Virus record (IMG/VR): IMGVR_UViG_3300025141_000319
Coordinates: 1-36,835 of that record
Source of the DNA: a virus
Reading direction: 5' to 3' (one strand)
Length of the DNA: 36,835 bases
Shown piece by piece: positions 18,301 to 25,103 of the stretch (position 1 is the first letter of the stretch; each line of letters starts with the position of its first letter). The notes under the pieces were generated by a model. That model ran no database searches. It was given only the letters and a program-made list of their open reading frames with translations, and was not told the DNA's origin. Made by a program: the position numbers and the translations under genes.

Positions 18301-20457
18301 AACAAAGTTGTTAAGTCGCGTTATAAAATAATGGCATACCTCTTACAGCAGGAATATCAAGCTAATGAGGGTAATGCCACTGTCGCTCCAGCCCTAGATT
18401 TTATAAATGAAACCATAAAAGCAGCAGACAATTTACGCATGAACATTGTCAATGACCATGATGCCAGGATATTGAAAGAGATAAAAGATGAGTTTACCGT
18501 AGATGGGAAGATAGATGCTAAGAAAATTAAAGATAGCCTAAGCAAAAAAGAAAAGAAAGCTTTGGAGATTATAGAAGAAGCTAATGCCTCTTTGGGACCT
18601 AAAGCCCTTTATACGTCCTCAGTTATTAGGGGCAACAGGGTTGATATGCTTAACAACTATGTTCATCATCAGGTAATATCACAAGAAGAAACTAAAGACT
18701 TTCTAAATCAACAGGAACAATTTGTTAACCCCTCCACAAAAGCAGGAAATCTATTAGCCAGAACCGAAGGGGCTAAACCCATAAACTTTGATCCTATAAG
18801 TTCGGGAAGACGAGCAAGTAGAATGACTTTACTGGATTATAATATGACTGAGGTAATAAAGACGGTTAGAAAAACCGTTAAGAAAGTTAAAGATACCATT
18901 GATTCTGACCCTAAATCCAGTAAACTGCAAAAGGAGGGGGCAGCCTCTTTAGAAATGGGGGTAGAAAACATATTAAAGTTAGTTTTTGAGAATCAGTTTT
19001 CATCACTTACGGGGTGGGACAAGGTGTTAACGAAAGTAAAGAACATAGGATATTATGCCGCCCTGGCTTCAGTGCCACGGGCCGCGGCGGAGTTATCAAG
19101 TAACTATTTATATGGAATGTTGTCATCGCCAAAAGAATTATCCAAAGGCTTAACAACATATATGAAAGTCAGTATATCAAATGATAGTGTTAACATATTA
19201 CAAAATGTAGAGAGTGCCGAAACAAACAAACTCTATGGCGCGGAAAAACTTGCCGGTAAATATGCAGACAGCGGATACTTTTCAAGAGGAAAAGATGTAG
19301 GCTCGTCGGCTGTTAATGATGTTAAAAACATGATTGCTTTTGTCCATAACAACAGCACAAAGAGATTATCGCAGTTAACATCTACCATCGCGGGAGCCTT
19401 AATATCTACTCCCGATAAAGCCTTGTCGCGACCATTATGGTTTGGCACTTTCGCCACTAAATTTCAGGAGGTCTCAGGACAGAAAGTGGACTTTGATAAG
19501 ATAAGAGACAATGATGCTCAATATATGAAAGAAAATAAAGAAGCCATAGATGCCGCTACCCTATCGGCTGATGAAGCTTCGGTAAGGGCATCTACTACCA
19601 CCAACCCTTTCGAGAGCATAATGAAAAATGTAGCCCGGAACGAAGGGAGTGGAAAGAAAATGTTAAGAGCCGTTAATAGTTATATGGCTCGATTTAGTTT
19701 ATATGAATATACTACTGCTAGAACAGCTATATATTCTATGATGGGCGTTGGGGAGCTAAGTCCTGTAAAGGGGGCGGCATTAATGCTGGGGGTAACAGCA
19801 AGGATGTCAGCATATGTGGTGTTATATAATGTGTTTAGAAATGCATTTCAGAGTCTCTTTGGAGTTGAAGAAGAGGATGATGAAGACATTGAAGATTTAA
19901 TATCACGACAGATAGTGGGATCAGCGGTATCGCTGTTTACACGAAGGACATTAGGAAACATTCCTATGATGCCTATAAACCTACTAATAGAAAAAGGTAA
20001 TGAAAAGTTTTTACAAGACCTTAGAGATGGCAAATTATATGATGCCTTTAAACATAGTATCGTCTTTTCACAAATATCCCCTGAAGATTTTGGTAAATAT
20101 GGCTTTGAAGAGCTTATGTTAAGAAATTTTGCAGGCCCTCTAAGTCCCGCAGTACGTTCAGCAGCACGCGCTTACGCTGTAATAGTAAGATCACAAACGG
20201 CTAAGAAGCCGGAAACGCGACAAAAATATATTGATGAAATGACAGGGCGTATGGCAATAGAGGCGGCAGGGAATCTAAACCTCCTTCCTTTCTATAAAGA
20301 TATAAGAAGCATTATCGTTAAGGATATGTTTAAAGACAGCGATAAGAAAGAAGAAGGCCAATCAAAAGCGAAGGCTAAAGCTAAAGCAACGGCGAAGCCA
20401 ACAGCGAAAGCGAAAGCAGCGGAAGCGAAAGCTAAAGCTAAAGCAACGGCGAAATAA
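12388..20457 (+). CDS. Giant internal virion / ejection protein (2689 aa)
   Basis: The largest gene in the window. Residues 4-62 are two tandem 30-residue units sharing LGDYNDFY. Residues about 155-220 hold a block (STHLMRAEQLEDGSW ... ANWEKVYNEAKRRGEVYDFG ... FGEGSWK) that I recall from other giant phage proteins. Hydrophobic Gly/Ala-rich segments near 505-545, 590-620, 665-680, 735-790 and 2450-2500 could interact with membranes. Residues about 900-1600 are very Lys/Glu-rich and probably coiled-coil or disordered, with internal repeats. The C-terminus is a Lys/Ala tract like a histone H1 tail. Last of three genes of rising size, it fits the gp16/polyvalent-protein role: carried in the capsid and ejected to help DNA entry. 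No lytic transglycosylase motif was found. Bases 15270-15720 look unusually AT-rich. The stop overlaps the next ATG by one base. Confidence 0.6.
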   Translation: MDEKYIQELYSGLGGTEVLGDYNDFYELITNDDTYIQDIHSNFGEETLGDYNDFYDLVKKKDEAGVSPIEKEGEVITSDSEEGKEEAGPAVVSVLTEDKDVVKTEEVTEEKPATPQYKEEKADLPKQRKGEVYIDEKSGETSETPFYEGQDPSTHLMRAEQLEDGSWVGFPSLFQNEDGTWTNMSNEANWEKVYNEAKRRGEVYDFGKDKEKALAFGEGSWKKDVSSLRSRWENTMKSIRDLYTVEKEKIMSAEPETIEELGEKQGWDKWGDEDLSGEHIKSAKDIPLDGVVGAFLLGQQDDDVVPILQKMYGVYGFDFEKTVSPTDQVLVRPKKEGAKPQWFNLDQMFDFQDKKEAEKLRAFLKENASDPIRGDITKVLEAAKAKDREAFAQIYDQTLIDDEKAAVLSQVEQLRIDQGTIEQINKNFAEQNADIEIRFEEAKKNGHIPPELKRDVEKLLKDEEEVIRLNKQYNADRKGTISRQEEIEALMGAQFELKASQGGPIGNTWNAFLNGFGWIAGGATDIGIDLAVEAANAVGLVEGDADKLKKEYKKELPAIRKSFVHVLGSDATPESLEKAKQDFWGGAWYGLVESVPAMLGASAVTPARIAMLAGSTSGLGKTIHSFAKAVPGASVFGLQVIDFLNQEMEKNPEFKEISERERWLVKAPTAIVVGVLENFGLRNVLKGKAGVIGKLVDRVLKRAPKGATFEVLEDIAIKEVKRDLLKGILKRGVAGTIAAGAAEFETGFTQQVAEIGIKDIYNTAKGKELFKDVDFFSMKMLEDAVVAGAQEAIGGKIVHGLMAVPAGYSEHNLGAKATDQQFELLEQVITNPEFRNILTTSFKNQIIAGNITHADAAKQKREIELAAATLSSLDPAMPTQKKRQIFDLLNEKKQLEEKIKPLAEETTEEERNRISEIDETIKKVISEPVVKEEAPVAEEVVEEEEKKPERGRKQIDRHISTLKEATTPEEKLNTINKLKRNMSEGAVATKEELELINKIEEELKKEGYEIVDLEGREYNEGMKLEPDFEIDENLEEGVGIIDKVLSPQIMKDGKVVQPAKVIVRIGSKKDAKLKELEDAETKAYQGKDLEAKKKASKELRDYKKKIVERAQKKAVKKAPAEAVVEEVKEEVVTEEIKPDDYEVHLAGVYNPYQGFIEGAYVDAGVVIGDTRYMDVEAKAKLDDTEIIDDNVVIQEQVRKDKGGTPKKVFTLYDKSTKDKDARPSVHTVSMVFEETSPQTIESVKEQLISLNEKIKEKRDKDKKFEWSEDLPGVIKDFKAEAQKKAVKKAPAKAVVGKVKEEIKPKKKRLSKAEKKAEQIKKQAKERQEKKEEVKEEVVEEVAEDAGEVAAEYRKAKEDFLKDNPDTPQSVIDVMDNMIKSAEELDAKTKEAPIEEQAEPYEQWLDGYKERTGQFLKDNPDLGQGAKDAISNMMAQAEALQEKASKERVFGEIENRIVPEIKKRQPNLDAKTLKEVQSKKAIAYLQGTKWYEQATDTQRDAAVREVKKMLKMPAKAAPSISKLFKIAADKVIEVTDKQLRKWMLKDLETGKKAGVREAKAQQREAAKIKKALKDELSKELNAILKEGKGKLTIPQVRAILNKFDKMNILNETKREAFIDYTKKVLKKAEYVEQISKANKQRKRALKNIKRKIGTAQNLFPLLKKLFAINPTLIPLSQLDKYFDIVNEFGSSARVLNLKEKGKTSKDANNILNKIEEEVEVVEPEVKEKTKDIIDLINKPFLTEEDKKAIREKAEDFTESTLNKFDRATLEELAIILEDTPTRKMVDEYITERDRLTQDILDDKANIDNLDLQDEKNTADRINDLTKEDLNDLDGDTLNNIMKIKDNIENGFLPHAAIQILTEVDSNTAATQILPAVKKIDEKKYLRFFSTLYGNIKTAISGGKTTSTLKQMESNPITVIDQIFGNLKNKNIFNNTFGKLAKKWSSYESQQAAMDEKYDTAENLISSQFISNPNKVVKSRYKIMAYLLQQEYQANEGNATVAPALDFINETIKAADNLRMNIVNDHDARILKEIKDEFTVDGKIDAKKIKDSLSKKEKKALEIIEEANASLGPKALYTSSVIRGNRVDMLNNYVHHQVISQEETKDFLNQQEQFVNPSTKAGNLLARTEGAKPINFDPISSGRRASRMTLLDYNMTEVIKTVRKTVKKVKDTIDSDPKSSKLQKEGAASLEMGVENILKLVFENQFSSLTGWDKVLTKVKNIGYYAALASVPRAAAELSSNYLYGMLSSPKELSKGLTTYMKVSISNDSVNILQNVESAETNKLYGAEKLAGKYADSGYFSRGKDVGSSAVNDVKNMIAFVHNNSTKRLSQLTSTIAGALISTPDKALSRPLWFGTFATKFQEVSGQKVDFDKIRDNDAQYMKENKEAIDAATLSADEASVRASTTTNPFESIMKNVARNEGSGKKMLRAVNSYMARFSLYEYTTARTAIYSMMGVGELSPVKGAALMLGVTARMSAYVVLYNVFRNAFQSLFGVEEEDDEDIEDLISRQIVGSAVSLFTRRTLGNIPMMPINLLIEKGNEKFLQDLRDGKLYDAFKHSIVFSQISPEDFGKYGFEELMLRNFAGPLSPAVRSAARAYAVIVRSQTAKKPETRQKYIDEMTGRMAIEAAGNLNLLPFYKDIRSIIVKDMFKDSDKKEEGQSKAKAKAKATAKPTAKAKAAEAKAKAKATAK
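12397..12573 (+). repeat. Two tandem 30-residue repeats at the N-terminus of the giant protein
   Basis: Residues 4-33 and 34-62 align: YIQELYSGLGG/LGDYNDFYELI and YIQDIHSNFGE/LGDYNDFYDLV. The DNA is also similar (tataacgatttctatga in both), so the duplication is fairly recent or constrained. Each unit is probably one small helical hairpin. Confidence 0.75.
15715..16299 (+). repeat. Dispersed direct repeat pair inside the giant protein gene
   Basis: Copy 1 begins at 15715 and copy 2 at 16228. The first 33 bases are identical, encoding AQKKAVKKAPA. Similarity continues through GCTGTGGTGG and GTTAAGGAGGA to ATAAAGCCC, with a short length difference. The copies flank an insert of about 420 bases. 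A further protein-level repeat follows at about 16455-16720 (two FLKDNPD units, each followed by a helical stretch). Confidence 0.7.
20374..20453 (+). repeat. Lys/Ala-rich low-complexity repeat at the 3' end of the giant gene
   Basis: A 23-base unit (gctaaagctaaagcaacgg + cgaa) occurs identically at 20374-20396 and 20431-20453, with similar AAAGCG units between. It encodes alternating Lys-Ala-(Thr/Glu/Pro) residues up to the stop codon. Confidence 0.75.
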
Positions 20458-20945
20458 TGATAACACTATCCGTTAGTGATAATGACATACAGTTTGCCAA
20501 AGAGCAGATAAAACGCTTCACAGAAATACCTCAGGGTAAGTGGCGATACGAGGGGGTAGAGGCATGGCGAGGCATAGTATGTGAGATGCTCACATCAGAA
20601 TGGCTCGAACAAAACTTCAAAGTGCAGGAGCGAGCGAAAGGACTCGATACCACAGGAGTACCCGACGATTATGATCTCGTCATCAGCAATAAAAAGGTGG
20701 AGATAAAGTCAGCTACCAAGAACTACTTCAAATATGTGATGCCGAAAATACATGACGTCATCAATAAACCCAAAGACATATATATCGCCACGAAATATAA
20801 TGAGACCACCACCCCCAATGAGGTTATCGTGGTAGGATATATGAATCGTGAAGATATCTTCAACCACCCCATAGAGCAGGATAAGGGAGCGCCATACTAT
20901 AAGGTGCCCCTAAAAGCTTTCAGCCCCTTTAGAATAAGTGTGTGA
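20457..20945 (+). CDS. PD-(D/E)XK-family nuclease
   Basis: A 162-residue protein with the restriction-enzyme-like core. Glu43 lies in an early helix (RGIVCEMLTSEWL), Asp73 follows in DDYDLVIS, and the E-x-K motif is VEIK with Glu82 and Lys84. A central strand-helix (KDIYIATKY, VIVVGYM) completes the fold. Candidate roles are Holliday-junction resolution, packaging-linked cleavage or host-DNA degradation; sequence alone does not decide. It is coupled by a TAATG overlap to the giant virion gene, so it is expressed late, which favours DNA maturation or packaging over early host takeover. Its 3' end overlaps the convergent phosphoesterase gene by 17 bases. Confidence 0.68.
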   Translation: MITLSVSDNDIQFAKEQIKRFTEIPQGKWRYEGVEAWRGIVCEMLTSEWLEQNFKVQERAKGLDTTGVPDDYDLVISNKKVEIKSATKNYFKYVMPKIHDVINKPKDIYIATKYNETTTPNEVIVVGYMNREDIFNHPIEQDKGAPYYKVPLKAFSPFRISV

Positions 20946-22050
20946 TACGAGCCACCTGACCGTGAGACTTGTGGTGGACGAAGCCCTCAACGGCTTTGGG
21001 GGCGTGGGCATAGCCCTTCCTGTGGTGCCACCCATCGGTACCGGAGGGGGAGCGTAGGCTCTCCACGGTAACGCCGATATGGTCTTTGGAGACTTTATGG
21101 TGGAGGTGGTGCGTATAGATGTATTTGTGTTTCGTCTTACCCCACTCCTCCTTGGCTTCCTGAGCCATAAGAAGAGGTAGGTCGGAGAGCTTACCCATAT
21201 CGCCATGAGTAGTACCGATCAGGTTGTTGCCATACCTATAGTATTTCCTGTGGTTGATACTGACGTCGAACGTTATGTTGGCGCAGTTCATAAACCAGGT
21301 GCTGATGGTATCGGCGAGGAAGAAGCCATTGGTGTAGTCGTGGTTGCTGGGGTTGAAGATGAAGTGTACATCGGCGATAGCGAGGAGCATCTCGATGACC
21401 TCGACATATAACTTCTTGGCGACGAGGAAGTTCTCATACCACATCCCATCGGTGTCTTGTGGTGTTCCCTTCGTCGTCGTCCGGTGGGGAGTGTCGATAT
21501 GGAGGATGTCATTACCCGCAACGAAGAGTATCTTATCGATATTGAAGCCCTCGGATTTATCCAGTATCCCCTGAACGCCATCCTTGACGCGTTGCACTGC
21601 TATCTGGGAGTTGTATTCCTCTCCCGTCTCTAGTGATGTCGCCAACTTACCGATGTGGATATCGGCGGGATCGACAACGAGGAGGTGTCCATCGCGGACA
21701 TTCTCCCTAACGATGGTGGGATACTTGGGGGCGTGCTCGCGCATGGAGTCGATGATTTCATCGCGCACCTCGTCATAGCTGACGATGTTTTCGTCTTTGA
21801 CATGGATGGAGAAGTGCTCCCCCTTATACCAATAGTGGTTAACCTTATCGATGGGAAGCCCCGCTTCCTCACACTGCTCTACTAATCCCGTGCTATCTAT
21901 TTTCTTTACCCACCGACGCACCGCCTTGCGGCAGCCATCCTCTGTTATGCTTAGCTTGAATTTCTTTATCAGCTCACGCGCGATATGTGTTTTGTTCTGG
22001 GTAACATTTTTATATAGATAGATAGCATATTCACGCTGTTCCTGTGTCAT
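20929..22050 (-). CDS. Calcineurin-like metallophosphoesterase with N-terminal HTH-like region
   Basis: A 373-residue enzyme with the binuclear-metal phosphoesterase motifs in order: D130-x-H132 (ADIHIGK), GND at 179-181 with His184 (AGNDILHID), N236-H237 (NPSNHD), THGD at 281-284, and a final THHLHH. Residues about 1-60 look like a helix-turn-helix region: TQEQREYAIYLYKN, then GCRKAVRRWVKK. The family includes Mre11/SbcD-type DNA nucleases and phage phosphoesterases. No SbcC/Rad50 partner is present here. Among replication genes a DNA end-processing or repair role is plausible but unproven. The start overlaps the upstream small ORF by 20 bases; the stop lies inside the convergent nuclease gene. 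Confidence 0.78.
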   Translation of the reverse strand: MTQEQREYAIYLYKNVTQNKTHIARELIKKFKLSITEDGCRKAVRRWVKKIDSTGLVEQCEEAGLPIDKVNHYWYKGEHFSIHVKDENIVSYDEVRDEIIDSMREHAPKYPTIVRENVRDGHLLVVDPADIHIGKLATSLETGEEYNSQIAVQRVKDGVQGILDKSEGFNIDKILFVAGNDILHIDTPHRTTTKGTPQDTDGMWYENFLVAKKLYVEVIEMLLAIADVHFIFNPSNHDYTNGFFLADTISTWFMNCANITFDVSINHRKYYRYGNNLIGTTHGDMGKLSDLPLLMAQEAKEEWGKTKHKYIYTHHLHHKVSKDHIGVTVESLRSPSGTDGWHHRKGYAHAPKAVEGFVHHKSHGQVARITHLF

Positions 22051-22228
22051 CTATGTTTTTCTTTTCAACCTCATGGAGGAGAGCGGTAAGCTGGTGGATG
22101 GTGTCCTTCAGCACTACGTTGTTCTCATCCATAAGAGATTCATATATATCATCACTGAGATGGTGGATTTCCTCCATCAAGAGGTTGATATATTTTATCT
22201 TATTATAATCGCCCCTCTGGACTGCCAT
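22031..22228 (-). CDS. Small helical protein of unknown function (65 aa)
   Basis: Unrecognised. Starting at the ATG at 22228 it gives MAVQRGDYNKIKYINLL and then an acidic amphipathic helix with regular Leu/Ile spacing up to HEVEKKNIDDTGTA, likely a small coiled coil. Its 3' end overlaps the phosphoesterase start by 20 bases, so the two are probably translated together. A TATCTTTG box ends 4 bases before the ATG, unusually close. Either the message is nearly leaderless or translation starts further in, at Met18. Confidence 0.55.
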   Translation of the reverse strand: MAVQRGDYNKIKYINLLMEEIHHLSDDIYESLMDENNVVLKDTIHQLTALLHEVEKKNIDDTGTA

Positions 22229-22231
22229 ACA

Positions 22232-22260
22232 CAAAGATACATAAATAATTTATACACAAT
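22232..22260 (-). promoter_or_regulatory. Candidate Bacteroidetes-type promoter (ATTG-N17-TATCTTTG)
   Basis: In the 34-base gap between the reductase stop and the small ORF, the minus strand reads TATCTTTG (22232-22239), an exact TAnnTTTG -7 box. ATTG lies 17 bases upstream (22257-22260) as a possible -33 element. It would drive the small ORF and phosphoesterase apart from the reductase. Confidence 0.45.
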
Positions 22261-22262
22261 TT

Positions 22263-25073
22263 CTATACATTTACTACTTCACAGCTACCTCCCGCACAGG
22301 CGAGCTCGCCACTCAAGTCGGTATTATCGTCACTCTCAACGACTTTAGTGAGGTCAATCTCTGTCAGCCTGTCATAGCGGCGCACGAAATCCGCCTCCGC
22401 AATAGGCTCGAAGGGAGCCTGCTGGTAGACGCCGCCATCATAGGGAAGGACGGAGAGACCGTTGAACTCGCTCTTATGTTTCCACATCCACTCCATAACC
22501 TCGTCCCACTCGTCCTCTTTTATGGACACCGTAGCTGAGACATTGTTAGTATTTGATCCCGAAACGTGCCCCTCGGCGACCCATTCCCTGTTAAATTTCG
22601 ATACCCTTTCCAATAAATCCAGTGCCGTCTCATCCTCGCGAGTGATGGCGCTATCGACAGCTTTTTGGGGTATCTCAATGACAGCGGTGTTGGGGAGGGC
22701 GTGGTATTCTGCTACTAGCTCAGGGTGGTAGTGACTCAGATATTTATATAGAGCCTCATCTTTGGTGCATTGCATCCTCCTGATGTAGAACTTCGAGTGC
22801 CATGCGTGGATGCCACTGGAGGTGCCGACGACACAACTCGTTGTCCCCGAAGGCTTTATGGTTGTTAGCCTAGCCGCAGGATTTATCCCTATTAATTCCG
22901 CTACTTCTATGTTGGTATCTTTAACATATGCCGCCGCCATCTGAAGATCGTACTTCAGTATCTCGCCATTACATATCCCCGTCATACCGACACCGATGAG
23001 GGCGTCCTTTTCTGTTGTCGCCTGCCATATGGGTCTGAGGTAGTGGAAGTCGGTGTATCCCGCCTGTAGGGTGCCGAAGAATGCCGCTACCTGACACCTC
23101 CTATTAAGGTCTTCCTGGCTCTCGATGTTACCGACATTTACTTCCGTGAGGTTGCAGAAAGAGTATGGCCTAAGGGCGATCTCGCAGTTGTGGGCAACGA
23201 GACCATTAACTATACCCCAATGGGTGTCGTCATCGATGCTGAAATCATATACCGTATCTATGCCAATAGATTTTATTGAATACACAAAAGGAGCCTTAAC
23301 CTTAATGGTATCTTCGAGGGCTTTCCTCTTATATGTTTGTACGAAGCCGATCTTAGAAGCAAAAGATATCATGTCTTTTAGATTAGAGATATTAATATCA
23401 TAGGACTGGCGGCACGTATAGGTGCCGTTGGCGAACTCAACATCAGTAGATTTGTTGGTAGTGATATATGCCGATTCCATACCAAGGTCATATAAAGCAT
23501 CCAATACCTGTATCGCCAATCGGTATGATGTAGTCTTTAAGGCTACCCTATGGTTGGTAATGACGCTGCCATTAGCGGAATATAAACCACATAGCATCTC
23601 CGCCGTAACATTATCGGGGAGGAGCCTATTGAAGGTGCGTTGTCGAGTGTCGATGCCACGCCCCTCCATGACACCATACGATACCGCAGTGGTAAATGTT
23701 ACCTTAGCATTACCGCTCCCGAAGAGGGCTTTTACCTCATCATCTTTAGTGGGAGTGAAGCTACACTCTATATTCTTATGTATTGATTGGTCTTTTCTGA
23801 AAGAGCCGTCCCCAATTAGGAAGCCATATTTTATATCTTCAGAAGAGAAGTCGCTGCGGTGGGAATAGAAAGGCATTATCTTCTTTCCTTTAAGGTTGGA
23901 GACCTCACATTCGGTGCCGTCATTAAGCATAAACCTATGGTCGCCAGTAGCCTTTACGGTGTATGGTTCCTTGGTGTTACCTGCTTTTATTTCAAAAAGC
24001 TCCTTCTCGCCAGTACACCATGCCGTGGCAGGCTTTACCTCTCCCCTATAGTTTATTATATTGAAGTCGCTATCAGCTAATGAGGATATCGCAATATTGC
24101 CCTCGGTAGTTTTTAATAGCTCGTCGCCACCAAGGCAGCATGGGTTGCAACCGTAATCCCTATCGTTGGAGAAATATATCCCCGGCTCGCCACAACCACT
24201 ATTTTGTATCTTCTCCCATAGTGAGCTAAAGAATTTCTTCGTTACCCTATGCCTAAGTATCACTGCCGAGTTATTGGCGCGACCCCTCTGTGGGTTCTTC
24301 TCCCACCACGGTCCCGCCTTCGCAGCCAGCATGACATCATCATCGGCAGAGAAGAGCGATATCAGGGCAGCACGGCGGATGCCACCAGCAAGGACGGCAT
24401 CAGCGATATGGCATACTATATCGTGGGCTTCGATGGTCGTGAGCTTCTGCCCATCGGTTTTCCTTTCGAGGATAAGCTCGACATTAAAGAGGCACCTCTT
24501 CAGGGGCTCCGGTCCGGGGGCTTTCCCTCCCGCCGTTACGAGGCGCGATCCCTTGGCTCTGATATCAGTGAAGTCGAAGTGGGGCTTCGTTTTCCTATCG
24601 CCGAAATATGATGAGAGGAGGTGCCTGACGGCATCAGCCCACCCCTCGATGCTATCGCCGACGAGGTATTTCTGCTCCTTCAGGGGCTTACGAATCTCAG
24701 GGAGGTTATTGATATGGTGGTACTGCACCGAGAAGCCTACTCCCGTGCCTCCAAGGAGGAGGAACATTATCTCCGAGAACGACCTGTAGTCATCGATGGG
24801 GAGGTAGGCGCAGTTGTATACCCGAGACTCATTCTTTACTATAGCGGGACCAGAGAACTGTGCCGCCCGCATACTCATCAACACCTTCTTATCGCGAATC
24901 ATCGTCATTTTTGAGGTAATAGCTATAGCGAGGGAGGGATATTTCTTTTTCATCATACCTTCATACCTATCACATATCTCGTCCCAGGTCTCCCGTCTGT
25001 TGGCGTGAGATAAAAACTTGGCGTACTTATTAAAGACGACGATGTCACTAAGAATTTTGTTGTTCTTTTCCAT
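22263..25073 (-). CDS. nrdJ: Class II (adenosylcobalamin-dependent) ribonucleotide reductase with intein
   Basis: Makes deoxyribonucleotides with a B12-generated thiyl radical. The 936-residue precursor holds a 317-residue intein (residues 313-629); the spliced enzyme would be 619 residues. The monomeric reductase signature is complete. Cys88 (VYNCAYLP) and Cys640 (SFCNLTEVN) correspond to the redox pair and Cys312 (GCNPC) to the thiyl cysteine. Glu631 follows in the C-x-E arrangement. After splicing Cys312 and Cys640 are 11 residues apart, as Cys408 and Cys419 are in the Lactobacillus leichmannii enzyme. The C-terminal CAGGSC gives the re-reducing pair Cys926/Cys931. It is shorter than the bacterial enzyme (about 740). 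A single-gene, oxygen-independent reductase suits a phage. The A-rich leader AAAAACAACACCATT precedes the ATG. No second reductase subunit is seen. Confidence 0.92.
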   Translation of the reverse strand: MEKNNKILSDIVVFNKYAKFLSHANRRETWDEICDRYEGMMKKKYPSLAIAITSKMTMIRDKKVLMSMRAAQFSGPAIVKNESRVYNCAYLPIDDYRSFSEIMFLLLGGTGVGFSVQYHHINNLPEIRKPLKEQKYLVGDSIEGWADAVRHLLSSYFGDRKTKPHFDFTDIRAKGSRLVTAGGKAPGPEPLKRCLFNVELILERKTDGQKLTTIEAHDIVCHIADAVLAGGIRRAALISLFSADDDVMLAAKAGPWWEKNPQRGRANNSAVILRHRVTKKFFSSLWEKIQNSGCGEPGIYFSNDRDYGCNPCCLGGDELLKTTEGNIAISSLADSDFNIINYRGEVKPATAWCTGEKELFEIKAGNTKEPYTVKATGDHRFMLNDGTECEVSNLKGKKIMPFYSHRSDFSSEDIKYGFLIGDGSFRKDQSIHKNIECSFTPTKDDEVKALFGSGNAKVTFTTAVSYGVMEGRGIDTRQRTFNRLLPDNVTAEMLCGLYSANGSVITNHRVALKTTSYRLAIQVLDALYDLGMESAYITTNKSTDVEFANGTYTCRQSYDINISNLKDMISFASKIGFVQTYKRKALEDTIKVKAPFVYSIKSIGIDTVYDFSIDDDTHWGIVNGLVAHNCEIALRPYSFCNLTEVNVGNIESQEDLNRRCQVAAFFGTLQAGYTDFHYLRPIWQATTEKDALIGVGMTGICNGEILKYDLQMAAAYVKDTNIEVAELIGINPAARLTTIKPSGTTSCVVGTSSGIHAWHSKFYIRRMQCTKDEALYKYLSHYHPELVAEYHALPNTAVIEIPQKAVDSAITREDETALDLLERVSKFNREWVAEGHVSGSNTNNVSATVSIKEDEWDEVMEWMWKHKSEFNGLSVLPYDGGVYQQAPFEPIAEADFVRRYDRLTEIDLTKVVESDDNTDLSGELACAGGSCEVVNV
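23187..24137 (-). mobile_element. Intein with LAGLIDADG homing endonuclease in the reductase
   Basis: A self-splicing, in-frame 317-residue element. It starts at Cys313 (CLGGDELLKTTEGN, block A) and ends with GLVAHN at residues 624-629 (block G), followed by Cys630 as +1 nucleophile. Block B is ATGDHRFM with the T-x-x-H motif; block F is VYDFSIDDD. Two LAGLIDADG-type helices are visible at precursor residues about 416-425 (YGFLIGDGSF) and 493-502 (LCGLYSANGS). The second has Asn where the catalytic Asp is usual, so the endonuclease may be impaired. Length fits a full intein. The boundaries come from the exact continuity of the flanking reductase motif. Confidence 0.93.
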
Positions 25074-25103
25074 AATGGTGTTGTTTTTAGGTGTTAATAA
25101 TGA

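Noticed and set aside
15265-20300. Classical lytic transglycosylase domain in the giant protein
   Set aside because: T7-type gp16 proteins carry one at the N-terminus, so I looked for an E-S-G-G type motif and neighbours. None is convincing anywhere in the 2689 residues.
24166-24789. 207-codon plus-strand frame opposite the reductase
   Set aside because: The minus-strand reductase has every catalytic motif here. The plus frame has no leader and a shadow-type composition.
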